DNA of 8,406 nucleotides from Flavobacteriales bacterium UBA1995 (GCA_002336475.1 DDCX01000061.1:7932-16337), one strand, 5' to 3'; shown: positions 1 through 6,598, counted from the stretch's first letter. A program made the numbers and translations. Notes: generated from the sequence alone by a model not told the origin.

Positions 1-209
1 TCCACAGCAGCGAGTTGGGCCCTTCGCTTGTTGTAGAAATCGAGGACCAAAGCCGGGTTCGCAGACCAAGCCTCTGGCGTTGCGACTTCCATCACATTGT
101 AACCCTCCCATAGGCCACCGCTGTCTCGAAATGTCTTGAGCCCGCTTTCCCGGCTGACTCCCGCTCCGGATAGCACCACCAATACTGGCTTGTCCCCACG
201 CTGTTCCAT
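1..209 (-). CDS. cobB: NAD-dependent protein deacylase, sirtuin class III (CobB/SIRT5-like), N-terminal part, cut by left edge
   Basis: Only the first 69 codons lie in the window; the gene continues beyond position 1. The translation carries the sirtuin NAD-binding signature: [14 protein letters not shown] at residues 15-28, followed by DSGGLWE (29-35) and VATPEAW (42-48). These match the start of the Rossmann-type NAD pocket in Sir2 enzymes, which remove acyl groups from lysine while consuming NAD+. The stretch FYNKRR (58-63) places Tyr59 and Arg62 with the Y-x-x-R spacing that in SIRT5 and E. coli CobB binds the carboxylate of succinyl- or malonyl-lysine, so desuccinylase/demalonylase activity is inferred. 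The catalytic His and any zinc cysteines are outside the window. The ATG at 209 is the first possible start, because an in-frame TGA lies six codons upstream and no start codon lies between. There is no clear Shine-Dalgarno site. The protein is cytoplasmic and its gene diverges from the membrane-protein pair at 362. Family assignment is firm; the symbol is by homology only. Confidence 0.9.
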   Translation of the reverse strand, partial: MEQRGDKPVLVVLSGAGVSRESGLKTFRDSGGLWEGYNVMEVATPEAWSANPALVLDFYNKRRAQLAAV

Positions 210-361
210 GCCCCAAGGTCGCCTTCAATCTTCACTCCATTCAGAGGGGCTTTAGAAAGCGACGAGGCCCCAATTCTCATGGTCGGTCTGTTGGAAAGGT
301 GCCAACCGAAGCCGCAAAGCCTGAGCGGTCTCAGGTAGCTTGGACGAGAGCAAAACCAAAC
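210..361. promoter_or_regulatory. Divergent intergenic region between sirtuin and membrane-protein pair
   Basis: This 152-bp gap must hold the promoters for the leftward sirtuin and the rightward membrane-protein operon, as the two genes start head to head. I find no good match to the Bacteroidota promoter pattern (TTTG near -33, TAnnTTTG near -7); the nearest is TAGCTTGG at 336-343 on the plus strand, which lacks one T and has no convincing upstream box. The frame of the following gene stays open back to a GTG at 299, so part of this gap could be coding if that start were used. Confidence 0.35.
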
Positions 362-1171
362 ATGGACACACCACACTCCTCCAACTCGGTCATTCCACAT
401 CAGCTCGTGCGCTACGCCATTTTGATGTTTTGGTCGATTTTCTGGCTCTTCAACCTTCTCGACAAGGTGATCGGAGGCGCGCACTTCCTATGGGTGGGCC
501 GCGACCGGTTTGCCCAATTCCAGAAATACTTCGCATCCACTGGGCTCGACTCACCCCACATCGCCAATGCAGCCCTCGCTGTAGCCGGTGCTTTGGAGGC
601 TTTTGCGTTTGTGTTTTTTGCTGGAGCGCTGATTTTTGAAATACAGAAAAGCCGCGAAACCGCGCGAAGGTGGTGCTTCATTGGCACCCTCTTGACCCTG
701 GCCACCTTCACCTTCTTTTCTCTCGGGGACCATTGGTTTGGCGACCGGTTTGAACTGCTTGAGCACACCTTGTTTTGGTTTATCTCATTGGCCTCTTACT
801 TGGTGTTTACCCACCTCAATGAGACGGACCAAGGGGAAGCCGGCGAAGCCTGGCCACGCCGCCAGGTCACCACTGCTGCGGTGGTATCCACAGTATTGGT
901 CATTGCCACCAGCACCGCCATATTCCAGCACAACACCACAGATTTCCAACTGCGCAGCGCGCCAGTAACCGCTGAAGAAGTGGGTGAGAATATCTACAAG
1001 GTGGCTTTTCCTTTTCTCGGTGGAAGCACCGTTTTCGAAAGATCCCTCGCGCAATTCAAGGAAAACCATCCGCGCAAAACCATCCAGCACATCTACACCG
1101 TGCCCAAGCCCCTGCGGCTTAAAAAGGCCGATGCTTTGATCTTTTACATCATGACAGAAGACCAACCATGA
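362..1171 (+). CDS. Five-helix membrane protein of unknown family, first of a tandem paralogue pair (DoxX-like N-terminal part)
   Basis: The product is 269 residues from the ATG at 362; an in-frame GTG at 299 would add 21 polar residues that have no counterpart in the paralogue, so I prefer 362. Hydrophobic segments lie at about 16-37, 69-93, 106-122, 134-151 and 168-187, followed by an 80-residue soluble tail. Visible marks are FLWVGRDRF (42-50), a Glu in helix 2 (LEAF, 78-81), GDRFELLEHTLFW (127-139) and, in the tail, IYKVAFPFLGG (211-221) and a positively charged LRLKKAD. The first four helices with a Glu in helix 2 recall the DoxX/MauE-like four-helix fold, but this is inference and no enzymatic motif is present. 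The stop overlaps the next start (ATGA at 1168-1171), so the two are translated together. The downstream gene is clearly a paralogue. I do not recognise the family; function unknown, probably inner-membrane, and possibly a heterodimer with its neighbour. Confidence 0.85.
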   Translation: MDTPHSSNSVIPHQLVRYAILMFWSIFWLFNLLDKVIGGAHFLWVGRDRFAQFQKYFASTGLDSPHIANAALAVAGALEAFAFVFFAGALIFEIQKSRETARRWCFIGTLLTLATFTFFSLGDHWFGDRFELLEHTLFWFISLASYLVFTHLNETDQGEAGEAWPRRQVTTAAVVSTVLVIATSTAIFQHNTTDFQLRSAPVTAEEVGENIYKVAFPFLGGSTVFERSLAQFKENHPRKTIQHIYTVPKPLRLKKADALIFYIMTEDQP

Positions 1172-1965
1172 ACGAGAAATCCATCCTTCGGCTCTTTATC
1201 CTGATTTTCTGGACCTTTTTCTGGGGGTTGAGCGTCACCGATAAGATCATCCCCGACGTACAGTTTCTGTGGGTGGGCAAAGACTTTTTCGCCCTCTTCA
1301 TCAAGTTCTTTGGTTCCCTCGGACTCAAAGACCCCCTGTTCGCCACTTTCGCATTGGCCGGTGTATCCGGTTTGGAGGCATTGAATTTCGCCTTGTACCT
1401 GACCGCCACCTTGAGCTTCTTCAAGGCCAGCGACACCGTCACCGACAAATGGTTCTTTCGGGCCATCCTTTCCTCTATGGTCCTGTTCAGCCTGTTTTCA
1501 ATCGCAGACCAGGTCTTCGGGGACCGTTTTCAGTTGCTCGAGCACGGACTGTTCTGGCTCATTCTGCTCGCCTCATGGATCACCTTCAAAAACGTCTCCA
1601 TCCCCCAAGGGGAACCCTACACATGGCAGGCTACTCCTGCCACAAAAAGGGCCATTCTCGCTGGAACGGCGCTCACCATCATCACAGCATGGTCAGTGTG
1701 GGATTTCTCAGATGACACATTTGCCAATGTCGACCGCCCCGTGATGGGCACTGAAGTGGTCGAGGGCATCTACAAGTTCGACTTCCCCTTCCTGGCGGAC
1801 AAAGTTGTGTGGGAGCATACCGTCAACGCCTTTAAAGCGGAACACCCCGACCTGAGCATAGACTACATCTACACAGGACCTTCAGAGCTCAACTCAAAGA
1901 AGAAGACACACCTGCTCTTGTACATTTTCACCCAGCCCAGGGCGTCAAGCTTAGGGGCATCCTAA
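1168..1965 (+). CDS. Five-helix membrane protein of unknown family, second of a tandem paralogue pair
   Basis: This 265-residue protein starts at the ATG inside the ATGA overlap with the previous gene, a typical sign of translational coupling. It aligns with the upstream protein over its whole length: FLWVGKDFFALF (33-44) against FLWVGRDRFAQF, GLEALNF (68-74) against ALEAFAF, DQVFGDRFQLLEHGLFW (114-130) against DHWFGDRFELLEHTLFW, and in the soluble tail EGIYKFDFPFL (199-209), then FKAEHPDLSIDYIYTGP (222-238) against FKENHPRKTIQHIYTVP. Hydrophobic segments lie at about 8-28, 58-84, 96-113, 125-140 and 162-179. The strongest conservation is the GDRFxLLEHxLFW motif at the start of helix 4 and the tail pattern IYKxxFPFL, which are therefore likely the functional parts. 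The Glu and His in LLEH are candidates for a buried functional pair. No known cofactor or catalytic motif is seen. The gene is followed by a hairpin that probably ends the transcript. Function unknown. Confidence 0.87.
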   Translation: MNEKSILRLFILIFWTFFWGLSVTDKIIPDVQFLWVGKDFFALFIKFFGSLGLKDPLFATFALAGVSGLEALNFALYLTATLSFFKASDTVTDKWFFRAILSSMVLFSLFSIADQVFGDRFQLLEHGLFWLILLASWITFKNVSIPQGEPYTWQATPATKRAILAGTALTIITAWSVWDFSDDTFANVDRPVMGTEVVEGIYKFDFPFLADKVVWEHTVNAFKAEHPDLSIDYIYTGPSELNSKKKTHLLLYIFTQPRASSLGAS

Positions 1966-2009
1966 GGGCTTCAAACGGACCTGGCACTTCAACGGTTGTG
2001 CCCAGAAAT

Positions 2010-2042
2010 AGAAATGCCCACCTCAATGAGATGGGCATTTCT
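2010..2042 (+). terminator. Long-stem hairpin, probable bidirectional terminator
   Basis: AGAAATGCCCA (2010-2020) pairs perfectly with TGGGCATTTCT (2032-2042), giving an 11-bp stem; after one C/A mismatch the inner CTC/GAG pairs add three more base pairs around an AAT triloop. The outer part of each arm is A/T-rich and the inner part G/C-rich, which is the form of a terminator that works in both directions, and the position 45 bp after the stop of the second membrane-protein gene fits. The run of T after the stem is short (ATTTCTGATAT), so termination efficiency is uncertain. Its distance from the stop of the leftward gene (about 280 bp) is large but acceptable. Confidence 0.65.
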
Positions 2043-2044
2043 GA

Positions 2045-2191
2045 TATAAAGAGCCTTTTGGAATAAAGGCGATTTCTATCAAGGAGTTGAAAAAAGACCG
2101 CGAGATCCTACGTGAGAAACCAACCGACCCTGACAAGAACATTTACTACAAGCCCACTCCGCTTGTCGTATTCAATGCCTGTTCAACATGA
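2045..2191 (+). pseudogene. Possible coding remnant, 48 codons without a start codon
   Basis: The plus-strand frame opened after a TGA at 2042-2044 runs for 48 codons to a TGA at 2189-2191. It contains no ATG, yet it reads like protein: a charged helix-like stretch IKELKKDREILREKPTD, then DKNIYYKPTPLVVFNACST at the end. The last part recalls the hydrophobic strand plus Asn-Ala-Cys of CHAT/caspase-like folds, but 48 residues are too few for any assignment and I do not recognise the parent gene. It begins directly behind the hairpin, so it could be the leftover of a gene disrupted by recombination. A chance open frame is the main alternative. Confidence 0.22.
2053..2070. repeat. Small inverted repeat, GCCTTT/AAAGGC
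   Basis: GCCTTT (2053-2058) and AAAGGC (2065-2070) form a 6-bp stem with a 6-base loop, 10 bp after the main hairpin. It may be a secondary terminator element or part of the tail of the transcript. On its own a stem of this size is weak evidence. Confidence 0.3.
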
Positions 2192-2322
2192 ACTGGATTG
2201 CCCTCGACCACTGAGTTGCCATAAAGCAGCCTCAGACGTAGTAGGAATGCACCTACAAGATAGTGCCGTTTGTCTGACATCCCAAATTTCACCCGCACAA
2301 ATCAGGCGATCCACACCGGTAA

Positions 2323-5094
2323 TCAATTCAAGTCAAGGGGCAATTGAACCTCTGCACCGGCGCCCATTGCGCGCCAGTCATCCTCTGAAACATCTGAATT
2401 CGCCTTGCGAATGGCCTCATAATTCTCGGCCCCAAAAACAGCCGTCAATTCACCCCAGACCGTCTGGTCCGAATTCTTCATGATGTAGGTATTGGCCTCC
2501 TCTGATTCAACTTCTCCTCCACCCATCTCTTCGTTGTCCACGGCAGTTTCGTCCCCCCCGTTCGTGTCAAGGTCAAGGTCAATCTCTACCGACAAGTCGG
2601 GCCAAAAGTCCGACAGGTTCAATTCAAACATCTCTTCAATTTCGATCTCCGAAGACCCCCAAACATTCATGGGCACCAACACACCTCCCAAGGCCACCAA
2701 AACCGAGAGCGCCGAAGAAACCAAAAAGGGAATCACAACAGGACCGGTCAAGCCGAGCAACAAGAACCCCAGCAGCGGCTGGTTGTCGTTCTCCTTCCGA
2801 ACAGCCCTTATTTCGCTGGCGAAATAATAATCGCCTCCGTCGGTAAGGCGCACCAAGGTCTGAATGAGACGGGCCAAATAAGCCATCAAAGTGGACAACG
2901 CCGCTCCCGCCAGAAGGGCAAGGGCCAACACCCCCAACAAGAAAGTGGCGATGCGCAGCGGCCTTGAAGCCTCAGTCTCTGCCGGCAAACTCTGAAGCAA
3001 ATCCAAGCGAGGTCCCGTTGAAGCGGCATCCGCGGCAGCATCCTCTTCAAGGCGCAACAACGCTTCATCCGCCTGTGCCAGGAGAGATTCCAATTCATCC
3101 AACCTGCTCATTCCACTGTAGCTCAGTGCTGCACCGTCTCCATCTACAGATTCTCCGCCACGGGAAACGGTCCTGTAATCACCGTCATGGCTCCACACCA
3201 CCAAGGCACTCGACGCATTGGTCTCAGCAACACGAGAGCGCGGTGCGGCCAAACTTGGCTGCACACTTCGCCAGGTGCTGACCGGCTCGGTTTCTTGCTC
3301 TCCCCGATAAGCACGAACACGGTATACGTATGAGGTATCGCGAACCGCCTCGTCTACATAGCTGGTGGTGTTGGCAGGAAGCCGAACCATCTCCGACCAG
3401 CTGTCGCCTCCATAACTCCGCTCAACAACGAACCCTTCCTCATTCCAGTCGCGGTCATTCCAATTCAACACGACACGGAAATTGCCTTCTGCTTTGGCAC
3501 GGACCGATGCCGGACCAATGATGTCTGCGCTTCGCGTTACGGCGAAGGTGACATTTCCTGGCCCGCTGCCCCCTTTCCGGTTGCTGGCTGTCACACGGTA
3601 TTGATACGACTCGCCCGACGCAAGCCCATTGTCAACATAGCCTGACTGCACCATTCCATCGGCTACAACAGACCACGTCTCCCCAGCATCACTGCTCCGT
3701 TCCACTTTGTATGTGGACCTTTCGTCCCGCTCAAGGGCGATGTCTGCGCGCAAAAGGGCCGCTTCTTCTTGCAACTCTGCCGTGCGTTCAGAACGCATGG
3801 ACTGGCGTGCCTCATAGGCCGCGCGCATCTCCTCATGCATGGAAGAATAATCTACCGTTTGAATGCCCGACATCGCAGCCTCAGGTGACTCCAAGAGGTT
3901 CAGCGGAAAGGCGGTCAAATAGTCAATTTGTGCCCCCCGTTTTTGCACCGATGGCTGGTCCTGAATGGCCCCACTCCACGCGGCAAAGTCTGCTTCAGAA
4001 TTGGCCAGTGTTTCATCGATGGTTGCCGCTTTATCAGCAACAACACCTGCCATATTATCCAAGGCTGCATTCTTCAATTCATAGGTGCCGTAAAACGCAC
4101 CAAGCACCACCACCACAGGCAGCAATGCCACCAACGCACCCAAAACAGATCCAGGCACCAAGCCCACCAACACCTTCAAAAAGCTGTCACGCCCCATTTT
4201 GATGAGGCTCAGCATTTCATCCAAAGGGCTTTCTTCTCGGCCATCCAATACATACGAGGGCAATACCACCAACGACAGCACCAGAACCAGCGCGACACCT
4301 ATACCCACGGCTGTCGCTGCGTGAGCACCCGTGATGAGCACTCCCAAAATCAAATAACCCGCAGTAGGAATGGCACCAGAATAAGCAATCAGGTACACGA
4401 GCACCAAAACCGCTGCCGCTGCCGATACGTATTTCATGCCCAACTGGGCTGTCCTCATGCCCACGGCACGGTGTGCCTCCATCTTCTTTCCTTCTCCATC
4501 TTCATGCTCACGCATTGAAGCCAAAACGCCCAAGCCCCATAGGAAAGGCACTTCGGCCAACAGCACACACAAGAAAAGCAAGAGGTCCTGATCGGCCCAA
4601 GTTGCTCCCCAATAACCAATACCTACGATGGCGCTTACCAAGGTCATCGACAGCCATCCAATCCTCATTCCCGCTCTTCCAAAACTGCCTTTGACCTCGT
4701 GATAACCCGCCTTGTATATGCGCCAAGGCCACACGATCACGTAATGCCACAAGATTTTCCAGAGCAACACAACAGGGGTCACAATGACGTTCCGCCAATA
4801 CCACATAAACCCCTTGTTCCAAAGCCAAAGCACGACGCCCACCATCCAGCGCACCAACCTCACCGCCCACTCAAACAAGACCATCACCGCGTAAGCAGCC
4901 GTCGCCACAACATTGTAGACAAATGCCAAGGGAGCCACCAACAAGAAAAGCGGCGTCCAGTACCCCTTCAGCTTGACTGAAAAGTTCTTGAAATCCAATG
5001 CCCACGCTACTTTTTCATCCCTGTAGGATTGAAAGACCATTCCTAAGACGGTCAACAACAGAACAGTGGGGGCCCACATTAACACAACATTCAT
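2323..5094 (-). CDS. Large polytopic membrane protein with fibronectin type III repeats and a C-terminal LysM-like domain
   Basis: The product is 923 residues from the ATG at 5094; the frame also allows a GTG at 5151, but the 19 extra residues are polar and would precede the first membrane helix, so I prefer the ATG. Hydrophobic segments lie at about 3-21, 45-74, 82-99, 101-124, 144-163, 169-191, 221-239, 246-281 (two helices) and 307-333. The third to fourth segments are very Trp-rich (VLWLWNKGFMWYWRN, then WKILWHYVIVWPW). Next come a helical, coiled-coil-prone stretch (about 418-459), fibronectin III material (460-649), a second coiled-coil-prone helix (662-691), hydrophobic segments at 714-738 and 773-808, an acidic linker (814-868, about 20 Asp/Glu) and a LysM-like end (869-919). 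Fibronectin III domains bind proteins or act as spacers and LysM binds N-acetylglucosamine polymers, so a cell-envelope scaffold role is inferred. No catalytic motif is seen. It is monocistronic, convergent with the paralogue pair and divergent from the M42 peptidase. I do not recognise a named family with this order of parts. Confidence 0.88.
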   Translation of the reverse strand: MNVVLMWAPTVLLLTVLGMVFQSYRDEKVAWALDFKNFSVKLKGYWTPLFLLVAPLAFVYNVVATAAYAVMVLFEWAVRLVRWMVGVVLWLWNKGFMWYWRNVIVTPVVLLWKILWHYVIVWPWRIYKAGYHEVKGSFGRAGMRIGWLSMTLVSAIVGIGYWGATWADQDLLLFLCVLLAEVPFLWGLGVLASMREHEDGEGKKMEAHRAVGMRTAQLGMKYVSAAAAVLVLVYLIAYSGAIPTAGYLILGVLITGAHAATAVGIGVALVLVLSLVVLPSYVLDGREESPLDEMLSLIKMGRDSFLKVLVGLVPGSVLGALVALLPVVVVLGAFYGTYELKNAALDNMAGVVADKAATIDETLANSEADFAAWSGAIQDQPSVQKRGAQIDYLTAFPLNLLESPEAAMSGIQTVDYSSMHEEMRAAYEARQSMRSERTAELQEEAALLRADIALERDERSTYKVERSSDAGETWSVVADGMVQSGYVDNGLASGESYQYRVTASNRKGGSGPGNVTFAVTRSADIIGPASVRAKAEGNFRVVLNWNDRDWNEEGFVVERSYGGDSWSEMVRLPANTTSYVDEAVRDTSYVYRVRAYRGEQETEPVSTWRSVQPSLAAPRSRVAETNASSALVVWSHDGDYRTVSRGGESVDGDGAALSYSGMSRLDELESLLAQADEALLRLEEDAAADAASTGPRLDLLQSLPAETEASRPLRIATFLLGVLALALLAGAALSTLMAYLARLIQTLVRLTDGGDYYFASEIRAVRKENDNQPLLGFLLLGLTGPVVIPFLVSSALSVLVALGGVLVPMNVWGSSEIEIEEMFELNLSDFWPDLSVEIDLDLDTNGGDETAVDNEEMGGGEVESEEANTYIMKNSDQTVWGELTAVFGAENYEAIRKANSDVSEDDWRAMGAGAEVQLPLDLN
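2338..2490 (-). other. Divergent LysM-like domain at the C-terminus of the large membrane protein
   Basis: Residues 869-919 read TYIMKNSDQTVWGELTAVFG, then YEAIRKAN and finally AGAEVQLP. This follows the LysM order: Y-x-V, a K-x-G-D-T-like turn (here KNSDQTV), a helix with a small hydrophobic core, a second helix ending in K-A-N, then G-x-x-(I/V)-x-(I/L)-P at the end. Length (about 50 residues) fits. The turn lacks the usual Gly-Asp-Thr, so it is a divergent member and sugar binding is not assured. Confidence 0.6.
3022..3843 (-). other. Extramembrane unit: coiled coil, fibronectin III repeats, coiled coil (inside the large membrane protein)
   Basis: This is the soluble part between the two groups of membrane helices. 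A helix with many Glu, Arg and Ala residues (418-459) leads straight into TYKVERSSDAGETW and ends in YQYRVTASNRKG (497-508), which are the C to G strands of a fibronectin III domain without the first two strands. A complete repeat follows (527-613) with LNWNDRDWNEEGFVVERS and YVYRVRAY. Then comes a start-only repeat (616-649, SALVVWSHDGDYRTVSRG) and a second charged helix, RLDELESLLAQADEALLRLEE (664-684). Repeat boundaries are read by eye from the W, Y-x-V-E-R and Y-x-Y-R-V patterns. Confidence 0.7.
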
Positions 5095-5431
5095 CTGATC
5101 AATCTTTATCCGCTCATATTCCGAATTAATCCCAAATGGGGTGCAATTCACTTATGAACAGCCGTTTACATGCCCGATCAACCGGCCACACAAACATGTT
5201 TCATGGTACACATAAGCATACACACATGAAAAATATCCCCCTTCAACCACCAAAAATCCCGGGGCAACACGGCAGCCAAAACACAGGTTGTCAATCGATT
5301 GTGCCTAATCATTCAACAAAACTGAAGGGCCGCACCCGACCCTCTCCTTCTCATTTCGACAATTCAAGGCGAAACAAGAGGTTTACCACTTCTCTGTAGC
5401 CCACTTGCGCCTGACTACATTCGCATTCGAT
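5095..5431. promoter_or_regulatory. Divergent control region between the fibronectin/LysM protein and the M42 peptidase
   Basis: This 337-bp gap separates two genes that start head to head and should hold both promoters. It contains two perfect 10-bp palindromes, AAACATGTTT at 5192-5201 and CAATCGATTG at 5292-5301, about 100 bp apart. Both are of a size used by dimeric regulators, but no partner is known. I find no clear Bacteroidota -33/-7 promoter; TACATTCG at 5416-5423 before the peptidase start is one base from TAnnTTTG but lacks an upstream box. The region around 5201-5230 is rich in CA/TG steps. No small gene in it looks real. Confidence 0.4.
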
Positions 5432-6517
5432 ATGGCCAAGAAGAAGATCATCAACCGCGCCTCGGAGCAATTCCTGGAGGCTTATCTGAACAACCCCTCC
5501 CCCACCGGATTCGAGAGTGCCGGCCAAAAAATGTGGTTGGACTACATCAATCCATACATCGACGAGCATATCGTAGACACTTATGGAACGGTCGTAGGGG
5601 TCATCAATCCCAAAGCGGAATACAAAGTCGTCATCGAAGCCCATGCCGACGAGATCAGCTGGTTTGTGCATTACATCACCAACGATGGATTCATCTACCT
5701 GCGGCGCAATGGTGGCAGCGACCACCAAATTGCCCCCTCAAAGCGGGTCGACATCCACACCAAAGACGGCACCGTCAAGGCCGTATTTGGTTGGCCCGCG
5801 ATCCACACCCGCACAGCGGGAAAAGAGGCAGCACCCACCCTCAAAAACATCTTCCTTGACGTCGGCGCCAAGGACAAAGCCGAAGTAGAAAAAATGGGCA
5901 TCCACGTGGGGTGTGTCGTCACCTATGAAGACACCTTTATGATCCTCAACAAGCAATGGTATGTAGGCCGTGCTCTGGACAACCGAGCAGGGGGCTTCAT
6001 GATCGCTGAGGTGGCGCGCATGTTGAAGGAAAACAAAGTGGACCTTCCCTTCGGACTCTACATCACCAACAGCGTGCAAGAAGAAATCGGACTGCGCGGA
6101 GCCCAGATGATCGCAGAGCGCATCCAACCTGATGTGGCCATCGTCACTGACGTCACCCATTGCACGCACACCCCGATGATGAACAAGATTGACCAAGGCG
6201 ATGTAGCGGCTGGAAAGGGCCCGGGGGTCACCTACGGACCAGCGGTTCAAAACAACCTGCTTCAGCGCATCATCGACACCGCCGAGGAAAAGAAGATTCC
6301 ACTGCAACGCATGGCCGCCAGTCGCTTCACCGGAACCGACACTGATGCCTTTGCTTACTCCAACAAAGGCGTGCCCAGCGCACTGATTTCCCTGCCTTTG
6401 CGCTATATGCACACCACCGTAGAAATGGTACACAAACAGGACGTAGAAGACTGCATTCGCCTCATCTACGACACCTTGCTGAACATCCAGCCCGGCGAAG
6501 ACTTCAAGTACCTCTGA
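5432..6517 (+). CDS. M42-family metallo-aminopeptidase (FrvX/glutamyl aminopeptidase type)
   Basis: The 361-residue product has the usual length of the M42 family, cytoplasmic cocatalytic metallopeptidases that trim residues from the N-terminus of peptides and form large tetrahedral dodecamers. All expected active-site residues are visible: His71 and Asp73 in EAHADEIS, the bridging Asp183 in ALDNRAGG, the general base Glu217 and ligand Glu218 in SVQEEIGLRGA, Asp240 in IVTDVTH, and His327 in LRYMHTTVEMV. The segment SRFTGTDTDAFAYS (297-310) is also typical. The region between about 74 and 165 matches the small beta-barrel domain that inserts into the catalytic domain in M42 enzymes. I start at the ATG at 5432; an in-frame TTG at 5405 would add nine residues with no family support. 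There is no clear Shine-Dalgarno site. No signal peptide is present. It is monocistronic and faces the signalling operon tail to tail. Substrate preference cannot be told from sequence; family assignment is firm. Confidence 0.95.
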   Translation: MAKKKIINRASEQFLEAYLNNPSPTGFESAGQKMWLDYINPYIDEHIVDTYGTVVGVINPKAEYKVVIEAHADEISWFVHYITNDGFIYLRRNGGSDHQIAPSKRVDIHTKDGTVKAVFGWPAIHTRTAGKEAAPTLKNIFLDVGAKDKAEVEKMGIHVGCVVTYEDTFMILNKQWYVGRALDNRAGGFMIAEVARMLKENKVDLPFGLYITNSVQEEIGLRGAQMIAERIQPDVAIVTDVTHCTHTPMMNKIDQGDVAAGKGPGVTYGPAVQNNLLQRIIDTAEEKKIPLQRMAASRFTGTDTDAFAYSNKGVPSALISLPLRYMHTTVEMVHKQDVEDCIRLIYDTLLNIQPGEDFKYL

Positions 6518-6537
6518 GGCTTAGGCTTTGTGATTCA

Positions 6538-6552
6538 GGGCGTGAAGCGCCC
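6538..6552. terminator. Short hairpin between convergent genes, possible terminator
   Basis: GGGCG (6538-6542) and CGCCC (6548-6552) form a 5-bp all-G/C stem, with a possible T-G wobble pair closing the GAA loop. It lies 20 bp after the M42 stop and about 46 bp after the stop of the leftward receiver gene, the place where both transcripts should end. There is no T run in either direction (ACCTTTCG on the right), so this is a candidate only. Confidence 0.35.
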
Positions 6553-6598
6553 ACCTTTCGTGGATGAGTGGAGCAGAAGGACAGGCTTGAGGTGTGCT

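Larger units (their letters stand above)
1966..2322. other. Convergent intergenic region with hairpins and a possible gene remnant
   Basis: This 357-bp gap lies between the ends of the membrane-protein pair and of the fibronectin/LysM protein gene. It holds the strong hairpin at 2010-2042, a second small hairpin at 2053-2070, and a codon-like stretch at 2045-2191 described separately. From about 2192 to 2322 I see nothing beyond a weak 5-bp hairpin (GTAGG/CCTAC, 2241-2256). A rightward open frame through 2112-2483 runs far into the opposite-strand gene and has an unlikely composition, so I do not call it. Confidence 0.6.

Noticed and set aside
92..484. Open frame on the minus strand across the sirtuin start and the first membrane-protein gene
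   Set aside because: It overlaps the recognisable sirtuin in another frame and the membrane-protein gene on the other strand; its translation has no domain-like features.
2241..2256. GTAGG/CCTAC hairpin as a terminator for the leftward gene
   Set aside because: Five base pairs with no T run on the minus strand are not enough to call a terminator.
2112..2483. Plus-strand open frame in the convergent gap
   Set aside because: Starts at GTG, runs 160 bp into the antisense of the fibronectin/LysM gene, and its composition (many Pro, Ser, His, Arg) is typical of a shadow frame.
3711..4518. Two long plus-strand open frames antisense to the large membrane protein
   Set aside because: Both are rich in His, Gln, Pro and Arg, as expected from reading hydrophobic codons backwards, and no start signal or domain supports them.
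5136..5399. Possible 87-residue protein in the divergent region
   Set aside because: Begins inside the alternative 5' end of the fibronectin/LysM gene, has a low-complexity His/Thr/Pro-rich composition and no recognisable motif.
5738..6433. 231-codon minus-strand open frame antisense to the M42 peptidase
   Set aside because: The peptidase on the other strand has every active-site residue in place, so this long frame is a by-product of its codon use.
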